Shown: positions 46,956-56,500 of the stretch, piece by piece
Numbering within the stretch: the first letter of the stretch is position 1
Layout of the letters: the number at the start of each line of letters is the position of its first letter
Source: Desmodesmus armatus
Lineage: Eukaryota > Chlorophyta > Chlorophyceae > Sphaeropleales > Scenedesmaceae
NCBI GenBank assembly: GCA_007449985.2
Contig: VIIQ02000569.1
Coordinates: forward strand, 62,001-126,000
Direction of reading: 5' to 3'
DNA length: 64,000 nt
The notes under the pieces: model-generated
What the model was told of the DNA's origin: nothing
Seen by the model: the letters and a program-made list of their open reading frames with translations, nothing else
Databases searched by the model: none
Program-made: the position numbers and the translations under genes

Positions 46956-47693
46956 ATGGCACGCACAGTGGAGACCCGGGTGCAAGCCACTCCGCTCGTG
47001 CCCGTTGAGCGCTGGTCCACTGACTTCGTTGTGGACTTGCTGGAGAACTTCGATGCATACATGCGGATGGATATCGCGGCTAGTTCGCAGCGCACGTATG
47101 ATGCAGCGGTCCGCCGCTACCTGCGGTTCTGTCAGAGGTTGGAAGCCCCCATGTTGCCGGAGCCGACACTGGTTTCGGTTTTCATCGTCGGCTGTGCCCG
47201 TGCAAATTATGCGTTGTCTACTATCCGCGTGAGCGTTGCGGCGATCCAGCGTTGGGCTGCCGATGATTATGGCATGCCTGATATCGGTCACCATCCGTGT
47301 GTCGTCCGTGCGATGAAGGTTGCCAGCCGTATGGCTGTGTTGTCGAAACGGCAGAAATTGCCACTGTCCAAGGCTCAGCTTGTGCGGGTGCTGGCTCACC
47401 TGGCTCAGGACACATCCTTTATCAACGTGAGGGATGCTGCCCTGTTCCAGGTGGGATGGGCAGGGATGTTTCGGTCGTCTGAGCTGGTTGGTCTGCAATG
47501 GGAGCATGTGCACTTCCCTGGGCGCGGTGGTGTGATGCTGTATGTGCCGCAGTCCAAGACTGACCCGGGAGAGGGTGCTTGGGTTATGCTAGCGGCTGGC
47601 CAGGGTGCTGTTGACCCAGCTGGTGCCTTGCGCCGTCTGCAGGCGTTGTGTGGTGGGTATACGTCAGTGCACCCCCTCCCACTGTCTCCCTAG
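46956..47693 (+). CDS. Tyrosine recombinase (DIRS/PAT or Crypton type), C-terminally truncated
   Basis: Open frame with an ATG 40 bases after the element terminus. The N-terminal part (SSQRTYDAAVRRYLRFCQ) fits the core-binding SAM-like domain of phage-integrase-type recombinases, and the catalytic part has the box I arginine in VGWAGMFRSSELVGLQWEHV and the lysine-bearing YVPQSKTDPGEGAWVML. These enzymes cut and rejoin DNA of circular element intermediates. The H-X-X-R and active-site Tyr region is missing: the frame stops at 47693, possibly reading past an intron donor at 47651 (GTGGGTATAC), but no downstream exon with HXXR was found. No reverse transcriptase is present in the window, so DIRS/PAT versus Crypton cannot be decided. 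Confidence 0.75.
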   Translation: MARTVETRVQATPLVPVERWSTDFVVDLLENFDAYMRMDIAASSQRTYDAAVRRYLRFCQRLEAPMLPEPTLVSVFIVGCARANYALSTIRVSVAAIQRWAADDYGMPDIGHHPCVVRAMKVASRMAVLSKRQKLPLSKAQLVRVLAHLAQDTSFINVRDAALFQVGWAGMFRSSELVGLQWEHVHFPGRGGVMLYVPQSKTDPGEGAWVMLAAGQGAVDPAGALRRLQALCGGYTSVHPLPLSP

Positions 47694-48430
47694 TGGCAGG
47701 TGCAGCAGGCAGGCCCAGGTGCCCGCTCCCAGGCACGGGCAGCACAGGTCGCGCAGATGCGGCTGTTGCGCATGCCACCGATGGGGCCAACTGCCGGGGC
47801 ACACGCCCTACAACAGTACAAGGGTACAAGGGGCGGCCCACAGGGCGACTGAGTGGCCATACTGGTCACAAAGGGATGGTATGCAATGAAAATTTGCAGG
47901 AGGGATTAAAAAACTGAGTGCTGACAGAAGCTGCTGTTATGAGCCGAGACAGAAATCCATTGATAAGGGCTGGTACTACAGCAAAGGGCATGACAGTCGC
48001 TGGCAAGAAACTCACTGTGGCCAGGACAGCCCCTTTCATGGGTACCGTGTGCTGGAAGTATGATCAGTATCCCTAAAAGGTTGTGGTGTGCACCTGCCTC
48101 AAGCTGCCCGCACCGAATGTTGGCGATTGGCTAAGGCCAGCCCACGCTCAGCAAAACAGAGTTTCACAGTGATGTACGAGTCAAGGGACAGCAGGCGCTG
48201 TTGCACTCAGTCACTCTTGTTCCGGGGCAAGGCGCACTGCCAATCAGTCACAGGACATCCCACAAGCAAGTACGCGTCACAGTTCATCCCTCCAACCAAC
48301 TCAGGTGGGAATGTTACAGTACCCAGCCTTAAACACAGTCAGGAACAGCAACACTGGCAGTATTGCTGTTCAGCCCAATCACCAGCCACCGTGGTAGTTG
48401 TCACACACGGTACATGTGTAAAACTGCTGG
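47694..48430. other. Downstream of the recombinase, no recognised gene
   Basis: Probably element-derived or decayed sequence; no domain seen on either strand. Confidence 0.4.
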
Positions 48431-48439
48431 CCCTGGGCA

Positions 48440-48768
48440 TGGCGTAAAACTGCTTGGGAGGTTGCCTTGTGAGCAGAAGGTTTGGGTTTCGATTCCCACC
48501 CGCAGCAAGGTCTCTCTTTGGGGCATTGGCAACAATGTCCGTCTTACTGAGTGGCCTGTGTCCCTTGTGGGGCCTCAGTGAGGGGTAGAGGATTTGGGCA
48601 CTTTGCCTCTACCAAGTGTCACCCCGTGTGATAATAATGCTTGGAGTGTGTGTCAGGAGGGGTAGACCCCGCCGTCCTTACAGGGCGTGAAGCCAATGGG
48701 AGGTAATCCTATGGCGTTACTGGGTTAGGAGGGGGCCCTGAAGCATTATTATTATTATTATTATTATG
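48440..48768 (+). mobile_element. tRNA-derived SINE-like element with (ATT)n tail
   Basis: The head contains a tRNA anticodon-arm/TpsiC-like segment: GCCTTGTGAGCAGAAGG, then GGGTTTCGATTCCCACCC, close to a pol III B box with one extra T. It is followed by about 250 bases of unrelated body and ends in ATT repeats at 48744-48766. tRNA-like head plus simple-repeat tail is the SINE plan. The A box is not clear and no target-site duplication was found. Confidence 0.55.
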
Positions 48769-48987
48769 TGTAAGCAGAAGTCATCTGACAACCGTGGGAC
48801 AACACACGCTCCATCACCTCCTGGTGACCACCAGGCAGGCGGCCGCACACTGCCTGCAGCTGTCCCTCACGCTGCTGAAGGGCCTTCTCCAACTGATACA
48901 GCTCACTCTGCACCATACGCTTGGTGTCATGCAGGAACTTGCGGGCCTGGCTGATCGCCTCCCTCGCCTCCAGCACCTCCGGGGAGT
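48764..48987 (-). pseudogene. Stranded exon of a coiled-coil protein, ending inside the SINE tail
   Basis: After a good acceptor (TGCACAG before 48987) the minus strand reads SPEVLEAREAISQARKFL, MVQSELYQLEKALQQREGQL and HQEVMERVLSHG, a charged amphipathic helix-rich stretch with host-like codon use. The frame ends MTSAYT then TAA, and that stop is formed by the inverted ATT tail of the adjacent SINE. Upstream (higher coordinates) the gag element interrupts the locus. So this is either the truncated last exon of a host gene whose other exons lie beyond the element, or a relic. No family recognised. Confidence 0.5.
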
Positions 48988-49215
48988 CTGTGCATACAAC
49001 ACAGCAGAACAGGCACCCAATAAGAAATCGTGCAAGGCCCTTCCGAGTGTCAAGACTTCGTAATCCGCTGCAGAAAAACGCATGCAGGAGCCCTGCCACC
49101 GCACACAGCAGGGTGACTCATGCTGCTACACACACCCACTAGCGGGCTGGCATCCTGCGCGCTGCTACACATGCTCACACAGAGGGGCCGTTCCCACACC
49201 ACCTGGACTTACAAC

Positions 49216-49508
49216 TTAGGTGCGCCTAGGCCCGGCCCTGCCAGGGGGGCGGAAGGGGAATGGGTTGGCGGGGTTGCGGGGAGCAGTGCAGTGCGGCACC
49301 CTGTGGCCCGGAACGCCACAGCGCCAGCACACCTCAGGGGCAGGGGGTGGGGCGGCCCCACCGTACTGTGGCAGCATGTACTGAGGCGCCAAGAGCTGGG
49401 GCTGCATCATCTGCTGCTGCAGCAGCTGCTGCTGCAGCATCTGGGCCGGCAGCATCTGGGGTGCCACCAGCTGCTGCGGAGCCAGGCCTGCCGCCCCTGC
49501 TGCCAGCA
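49216..49508 (-). CDS. gag-like C-terminal fragment with CCHC zinc knuckle
   Basis: On the minus strand the frame reads LLAAGAAGLAPQQ, a Gln/Met/Leu-rich stretch, then CWRCGVPGHRVPHC, an exact C-X2-C-X4-H-X4-C retroviral-type knuckle, and a basic Pro-rich tail before the stop at 49216-49218. Its upper end (49503-49508) coincides with sequence present at the palindrome centre, so it is the continuation of the right-arm gag gene, cut off by the inverted left arm. Zinc knuckles of this type bind element RNA. Confidence 0.7.
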
Positions 49509-49601
49509 ACTTGCGTTTATCCTGGGTATTTGCGTGTTGACAGAGCTTTCCGCTTTGCACGCAAGCAAGTCCTTCTCCTTCGCCGCTTTTAGATCTTCAC
49601 C

Positions 49602-51112
49602 ATGGTTGGCATTGAGACTGACCGCGTGACCCGCTCTTCGGCAGCGAACGCTCGCTTGACCCCTTATGAGCTCCCTGCGGTGGCTCCAGGCGCCAAGCGT
49701 GGCTCAGCAGCCGCTGCAGCAGCCAGGCAGCGGGCCCAGCAGCAGCAGCAGGCTCAGGCAGCAGCAGCACAGGCCAACGCTGAGGCTCTCAGGGCTGAGG
49801 CAGCAGCATTGGAGGACGCAGAGTTTGAGCAGCTCCTGGCAGCAGCAGCGGCCAAGCCTGGGCCCGTTCACTACGACCCGCCCGCTAACAGCAGCGTGCA
49901 GGCCGTGGAGGCCCTGCGTTCAGATGTGAACACGCAGATGGCTTACATGGCTAACACCTTCGCAGCTGCCATGGCCAGCCTGAAGTCTGCCCCCCCGGCG
50001 CCTGAGGCCCCGACCGGCCTGTCTTCGGTGGCTGCTGCTGAGGCTGTCAAGACCTTCGAGGCAATGTCTGAGCAACTGAAGGGCGCTGACACTGGTGAGT
50101 AAACGCTGCTATTATCTGTAGGTTCTTGTCTCGCTGTGCAGTTTGGTCGGACATGGCAGCAATGCTGCTGATAGAATTCTTGCTTAGGCACTTGGTGGCA
50201 ACAGCAGCCCTGCAGACAGTAGGCTTCTTAACATTCTGCCCAGGGCTGGATAGTACATGCAGCTGAACCTCAGGCCCACAGCCAGCAACCAGGACTGCTG
50301 CCAGCAGGAGTGTCTTGGAGCAGGTGGTTGTGTCTCAGGGCAATAGACTGTGGAGTGTGTCTTAGGCAGGAAACAAGCCTTGCAGGGTTGGGAATGTAGG
50401 ACAGACAGGCAGCAGTGCTGCGGACCCTTTGGGGCAGCACTGGCATGCAGCTTCTGGGTCGCTGTTGCGCGGATGCTATAGCAGTGCTGAGGCCCGTTGG
50501 GCGGCATTTTTTGGGGTGTTGCTGTTGCACTGCTGGCTATGATTAGTGCCGAGGACCCGTTGGGCGGCACCTGCATGCATGCTGCTGTGTGACACTGCTT
50601 GCTATGTTTAATGCCGAGGACCCGTTGGGCGGCACCAGCATGCATGCTGCTGTGTGACACTGCGTGCTATGATCAGTGCTGAGGACCCGTTGGGCGGCAC
50701 CTGCATGCAAAGTCTGGCGACACAGGTGGTGCCGAGAGGGCAGTGGGGCATTTCTGATGGGCTCCTTTGTGATGCTGGCCAGGCCTGATGTGTACGTGTG
50801 GCGTATTTGCGTGCCCTGTTGCAGAGGAGGCCCGCCAGGCTGTGATCAAGAAGGCATACAGGGCTGTCAAGCTGTTGGACGGCATCAAGGGCTGGCAGGG
50901 TGAGGGCTGCCTGACAGGGCTCAAGGTAGCTTACGATGTGGTCAGCAGCCGGCCCACAGACGCTACCAGCAGCCTGACCCAGCAGATCCAGACAGCAGCG
51001 ATGGGCCAGGGCCTGTTGGTGCCAGCGCAGCAGGCACAGACTGCGCCAGGTGTGCTGCCGGGACAGCAGGTGGCAGGAGGCCTCGCTGCACAGCAGGGGG
51101 TGGGAGTGCTGG
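49602..51112 (+). CDS. gag-like gene, left palindrome arm (exons 49602-50094, 50825 onward)
   Basis: ATG at 49602 (ACCATGG). Exon 1 encodes MVGIETDRVTRSSAANARL, an Ala/Gln-rich helix, and an acidic stretch to KGADT. A donor TGGTGAGT at 50095 and acceptor TTGCAG at 50824 define a 730-bp intron joining in phase to EEARQAVIKKAYRAVKLLDG, then GLKVAYDVVSSRPTDATSS and a Gln/Gly/Ala-rich C-terminal part. The frame then crosses the palindrome centre into inverted sequence and ends at 51291. No protease or polymerase follows. Spliceosomal introns are known in some DIRS-group elements, which fits the neighbouring tyrosine recombinase. Identity as gag is inferred from the CCHC fragment at 49216-49508. 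Confidence 0.6.
50500..50715 (+). repeat. ~75-bp tandem repeats in the gag intron (mirrored at 51540-51755)
   Basis: Three full units with GAGGACCCGTTGGGCGGCAC and GCATGCTGCTGTGTGACACT, plus decayed units to the left. The same array appears inverted in the right arm. It makes up much of the intron. Confidence 0.85.
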
Positions 51113-51141
51113 CAGCAGGGGCGGCAGGCCTGGCTCCGCAG

Positions 51142-52652
51142 CCAGCACTCCCACCCCCTGCTGTGCAGCGAGGCCTCCTGCCACCTGCTGTCCCGGCAGC
51201 ACACCTGGCGCAGTCTGTGCCTGCTGCGCTGGCACCAACAGGCCCTGGCCCATCGCTGCTGTCTGGATCTGCTGGGTCAGGCTGCTGGTAGCGTCTGTGG
51301 GCCGGCTGCTGACCACATCGTAAGCTACCTTGAGCCCTGTCAGGCAGCCCTCACCCTGCCAGCCCTTGATGCCGTCCAACAGCTTGACAGCCCTGTATGC
51401 CTTCTTGATCACAGCCTGGCGGGCCTCCTCTGCAACAGGGCACGCAAATACGCCACACGTACACATCAGGCCTGGCCAGCATCACAAAGGAGCCCATCAG
51501 AAATGCCCCACTGCCCTCTCGGCACCACCTGTGTCGCCAGACTTTGCATGCAGGTGCCGCCCAACGGGTCCTCAGCACTGATCATAGCACGCAGTGTCAC
51601 ACAGCAGCATGCATGCTGGTGCCGCCCAACGGGTCCTCGGCATTAAACATAGCAAGCAGTGTCACACAGCAGCATGCATGCAGGTGCCGCCCAACGGGTC
51701 CTCGGCACTAATCATAGCCAGCAGTGCAACAGCAACACCCCAAAAAATGCCGCCCAACGGGCCTCAGCACTGCTATAGCATCCGCGCAACAGCGACCCAG
51801 AAGCTGCATGCCAGTGCTGCCCCAAAGGGTCCGCAGCACTGCTGCCTGTCTGTCCTACATTCCCAACCCTGCAAGGCTTGTTTCCTGCCTGAGACACACT
51901 CCACAGTCTATTGCCCTGAGACACAACCACCTGCTCCAAGACACTCCTGCTGGCAGCAGTCCTGGTTGCTGGCTGTGGGCCTGAGGTTCAGCTGCATGTA
52001 CTATCCAGCCCTGGGCAGAATGTTAAGAAGCCTACTGTCTGCAGGGCTGCTGTTGCCACCAAGTGCCTAAGCAAGAATTCTATCAGCAGCATTGCTGCCA
52101 TGTCCGACCAAACTGCACAGCGAGACAAGAACCTACAGATAATAGCAGCGTTTACTCACCAGTGTCAGCGCCCTTCAGTTGCTCAGACATTGCCTCGAAG
52201 GTCTTGACAGCCTCAGCAGCAGCCACCGAAGACAGGCCGGTCGGGGCCTCAGGCGCCGGGGGGGCAGACTTCAGGCTGGCCATGGCAGCTGCGAAGGTGT
52301 TAGCCATGTAAGCCATCTGCGTGTTCACATCTGAACGCAGGGCCTCCACGGCCTGCACGCTGCTGTTAGCGGGCGGGTCGTAGTGAACGGGCCCAGGCTT
52401 GGCCGCTGCTGCTGCCAGGAGCTGCTCAAACTCTGCGTCCTCCAATGCTGCTGCCTCAGCCCTGAGAGCCTCAGCGTTGGCCTGTGCTGCTGCTGCCTGA
52501 GCCTGCTGCTGCTGCTGGGCCCGCTGCCTGGCTGCTGCAGCGGCTGCTGAGCCACGCTTGGCACCTGGAGCCACCGCAGGGAGCTCATAAGGGGTCAAGC
52601 GAGCGTTCGCTGCCGAAGAGCGGGTCACGCGGTCAGTCTCAATGCCAACCAT
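51142..52652 (-). CDS. gag-like gene, right palindrome arm (exons 52652-52160, 51429-51142)
   Basis: Inverted copy of the left-arm gene with identical exon-intron structure (donor after 52160, acceptor before 51429). Protein reading is the same in all exons inspected. In its own frame it would continue into the CCHC-encoding fragment at 49508-49216 if the left arm were absent, giving a complete gag-like protein; with the arm present it is broken after about residue 260. Confidence 0.6.
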
Positions 52653-52743
52653 GGTGAAGATCTAAAAGCGGCGAAGGAGAAGGATTTGCTTGCGTGCAAA
52701 GCGGAAAGCTCTGTCAACACGCAAATACCCAGGATAAACGCAA

Positions 52744-53500
52744 CGCATGTAACACCTTCAATGCCTTGATTACCCTCACGTCACCTTGCTAACTTCACTG
52801 TATGTGCTGCAACAGCGACAACTGTCTTGCAAGTGTACTGTTCGCTTTCCATGAATACAAAAGCGATGACTTGGGAGCTTGGTGTTGTTCATCATAACTG
52901 CTGTGACATGTAAACTGTGGACCCCTGTACCTTGTTGAGGTTCGTTGTGCTTGACTCATAGTAACATATGTCGGTTATAAACTGTCCCTGAGTTGACAGG
53001 TGCAGCAGACCTGCAGCACCGGCATCACTCACTGACTGCACATTCAGAAGCTCTGGTCCTGACGCAGCTTCAGCCAAGTGGTCACTACCTCTCACAAACA
53101 AGTGAACACCAGGGGGACCCCCAGTACTGGTGCATCTCCCACCGTGGTGCTTCTCCAATCGTGGCTCGCTAGAATATGGTGATACCTTGATCAGTGCCAT
53201 GAGGTCTTACATCACTCCTGGACTCTACAAAGTACAAGCCAATGTGTTCATAAGGGTGCAGAGCACCCCCTCAGGAGGGGTCCAGTATGGGCACTGGTAC
53301 AGGAGGCCTGGAGAGCGTAAACAAACAAAGTATGTGCCTGATATGCTTCCAGCTGTTATGACTTGTTTGTGCCAGCACACAATGGTGGTTCACATGGAGC
53401 AGAATCTGGGGCTGACTTGAAGCAAAATTTCACGACTGTTGAAGACACATGCCATGCCTGTTTCTTTCTCTTGTGCAACTTACTTTGACACATAGGACGC
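52744..53500. other. Flank between the palindrome and the kinase gene
   Basis: AT-richer than the neighbours. Both strands have open stretches (plus 53160-53420, minus 53200-52892) but no family or splice pattern was recognised. Confidence 0.4.
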
Positions 53501-53512
53501 CATGTGCTGTAT

Positions 53513-56500
53513 TTCAAACCCTCGAGGACGCCATCAGTGCTTTGTATGAGGGCCAGGCAGATGCGTTCAACAAGCGCAAGCAGTTGATGGCGCGCTTCAT
53601 CGCCAGTGTGAGTCCTGCTGGGCAACGGTCACTCAGAACCTGTCGTGTTTATGATGGCAGGTTCAAATGCTACCTGCTGAAGTGCCTTTGTACCATGCCT
53701 CTTGCATCATGATCGCTGCAGCTCATGTGCGCTGTGCTGTGCTGTGGTTCGGTGTCCTGCAGCATGAGGAGAGCCGGCTGCAGGAGAATCAGAAAAACAG
53801 CCACAAGAGAGGCAAGACGGTTGCCACAGCTTCAGTATGAGTCACATGTTCAGACTCAGCATGCAGCATGCACACACCAGATGTCACAGCAGTCAACATG
53901 CTGCAGCAGAACTGTGCTGGCCGCCTCTGACAGCTACAGTGATAAGCACCAACTGTTCCTGCTGCATACTGACACAGACACAGTGATTACTGCTGAAATC
54001 CCATGGCCTGCAGGTAGTGCTGAGGCCACAACAGCTGCAGAGGACAGCCTGCCGTCCCCAGCACGTGGTGCCTGCAACTCAAGCCAGGTGCAGCTTGCCA
54101 CCAACTTGTTGATCTCCTCTGGATGCCAGATCCATGTATGCCGGATCCATTTATTTTGAAGAAATATGTTCTTCTGGGCTGCTGTCCTGCAGGACAGTTT
54201 GGCATTGTCAATCTGACAGCACTGTTGGTTTGCAGCGGATGCTGACATGCGCATGCAGTAGGCTGCAGTTATATCCTCAGTGGGAAATGGTTGTATGCCA
54301 CATGTTGGCATGTGCTGACCTGCACCCTGTCTGTGCCTGCAGGCCTTTAGGTTGGCTGGTGTGGGTCCACGTGCTGCAGAAGCTGAACGTGAGTGGTTGT
54401 GCGGCATCATGCAACGCTTTCAGTGGCAGCAACACCCAACAGCATCTGTCACCACCGTGGTTGTTATTGACTGCTTGTCAACACTGAGTTTGAGCTGTAG
54501 TACAATCTGACAATCAGTGGAAGGCACGACCCTTGCCCGTTGTCGCAGGTGCATGGGAGGCGCCTACCTTGGCTGCTGCTGATGTCCTCAGGTTGTGGGA
54601 TCCCATCAGCACACCCAAGCTGCCGCACGGTAGGGCTTCAAGGGTTGTTTGTGTATAATGATGTTTAGGCACAGCTTTATTGTCGCTGCAGGACAAAGCA
54701 TACGTATTTACATTCATGTGTGATTGACACGGTGTGATGTGCTGATTGCTGAGGGGCACACCATGATGTCGGTCAGCATTGTGAAACCACTGGCTGCTGA
54801 TGTCTCTACAGTTATCACCTAGGACAAGGCAGCATGCATGCTGCTGCAGCTGATTATCACCCCATGTGTTTTTTGCATGTTTGTTTCACAGGCATGTTTC
54901 AAGCTGCTGCAAAAGCTGCCAGTGACTGCTTCGAGAGCCGTTTCCAGGTTTGTGCAGTCACACTGTGGATACGATCCAACTTGCAAGTGCATGCTTCTTT
55001 AGTGGCACACGAATACACAATGTGCTGACATGGTGGCTGCTATGCAGGGGGTGAAGATGCCATTGGGAGGCTCTGCTGGGCTTGGAGGTGAGCTTGTTTC
55101 GTGAACCCCTGCATAAGATCCATGTGGATGGAAGCATCTTGTGGTGCTTGATATGCATAGGGTTGCTGTATTTATTTGAGCTGCAGTATGCTGCATGATG
55201 GTGGCTGCATCCTGCAGCTTGTGTCTGACAACAACATCGTTGTTTGCAGGAGGGACGCATGCTACAGTTATGAGCAAGATGTTGCACTGCCTGAGGCTGC
55301 AGCCGCTGCAGCTGGTGGTGCTTCCCTCAGTCCAGGCACGGCAGCACCTCTGCTGAACAGCCCAGCAAGCCTCAACCAGGTGTGTACATTATCGGATGGT
55401 GGTCAACGTAATAGGTATGCTCACCCAATTACTCAGCTGTGAATCAACTTGCTTGGTCAGGAGAGTTCAGCCTTGGTGTTGCATATGTGACTAGTTGCGT
55501 GGCTTGTCTAACCCTCCTGTGCTGACGTGTGACCATGTACAGGGTGTCAACGCTCCGCCTAGCAGCTGTGCTGTGCTGCCTCTGACTGGAGGTGAGTGCC
55601 AGCTGCAGCCCTGCGCATGTCATCACCATGACACTCACAACATCCTGCAAGCCTATGCTGCGCATGTTGGGAGTGCGCAATGTGATGCAACCACACTGTG
55701 CCCTGGGTAGCAGCTGCAGCCTATCATAGTATAAGGCCGCCCCCTTTGTGCTTCTTGCAGGAGGACGGGCAACCTTGACCACTGCATTGCCAGCTGTGGC
55801 AGCTGCAGCTGCAGCGACAGGACAGGGTGCTGCAACCCCAGGCAAAGGGCCACGCCTCAAGCGCCTCTCTCGCTGGGGACCGCCTGCCTCTGCAACTGCT
55901 CAGGTTGGTGGCATGAATGCGGGCCTACGGCAGTCTGCAAGTAATGGCAAGCGTGAAGCAGCTGCCACAGGCCCAACTGCCAACAGCACACATGGCAGTC
56001 CAGCTGCTTGAACCAGGCTGTGTGTTCTGGCAAGGCTGTGTGTTATGGCAAGGTGGTCATCTGCATGCACTTGCACGTAGCCTGATGCTTTCATGGGGCG
56101 TAGGAAACATATGAAGTCAGTGCAAGTCTCATGTTGCTTTGTGCAGGACTCATCCATCCACCTCAACAGCACAACTGGTGGGTATGACGGCTACAGCAGT
56201 GAGCAGAAGCCTTACAGCTGGTGCACATGCTACCAAGCCATCCGCCAGCCACTTAGCAAGATGGCATAGTGCCGGCTGCCAACTGATGTGGGCCCTGTTG
56301 CTCTGCAGCCTCGCTTCTTCTCAGCATGTGCTGACCCATTGGTTGTCATTCGCTCCTGCAGGTGCACACTCGACTCCGGCCCACCCGCATGACACAGTCT
56401 TCAACCACAGCCCTAGTGGCACCAAGCGGCACAAGACAACCATGTCACAACAGCAGTGCAGTAAGTACTACACACCAGTGCCATTGGGTGTCATTCGATC

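Larger units (their letters stand above)
49511..52743. mobile_element. 3.2-kb near-perfect palindrome of a gag-bearing element
   Basis: Left arm 49511-51112 and right arm 51142-52743 are each 1602 bp and inverted copies, with only a few substitutions seen (for example GCG/GTG at the sixth line of gag, TTA/TCA at 50361, GTCC/ATCC at 49570). A 29-base unpaired spacer, 51113-51141, lies between. Both outer ends stop exactly at TTGCGTTTATCC, the element terminus also found at 46871. The left arm extends the gag sequence through the spacer; the right arm breaks 29 bases earlier, and its missing continuation is found at 49508-49216. So the left arm looks inserted, inverted, into the right-hand copy. 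Confidence 0.9.

Noticed and set aside
48440..48530. A functional tRNA gene
   Set aside because: Only the anticodon-arm/TpsiC-like half is present, with an extra T in the B box and no acceptor-stem pairing; better explained as a SINE head.
49602..51291. Single intact plus-strand gag ORF through the palindrome centre
   Set aside because: The last 60 or so codons are inverted arm sequence read in the wrong orientation, not gag.
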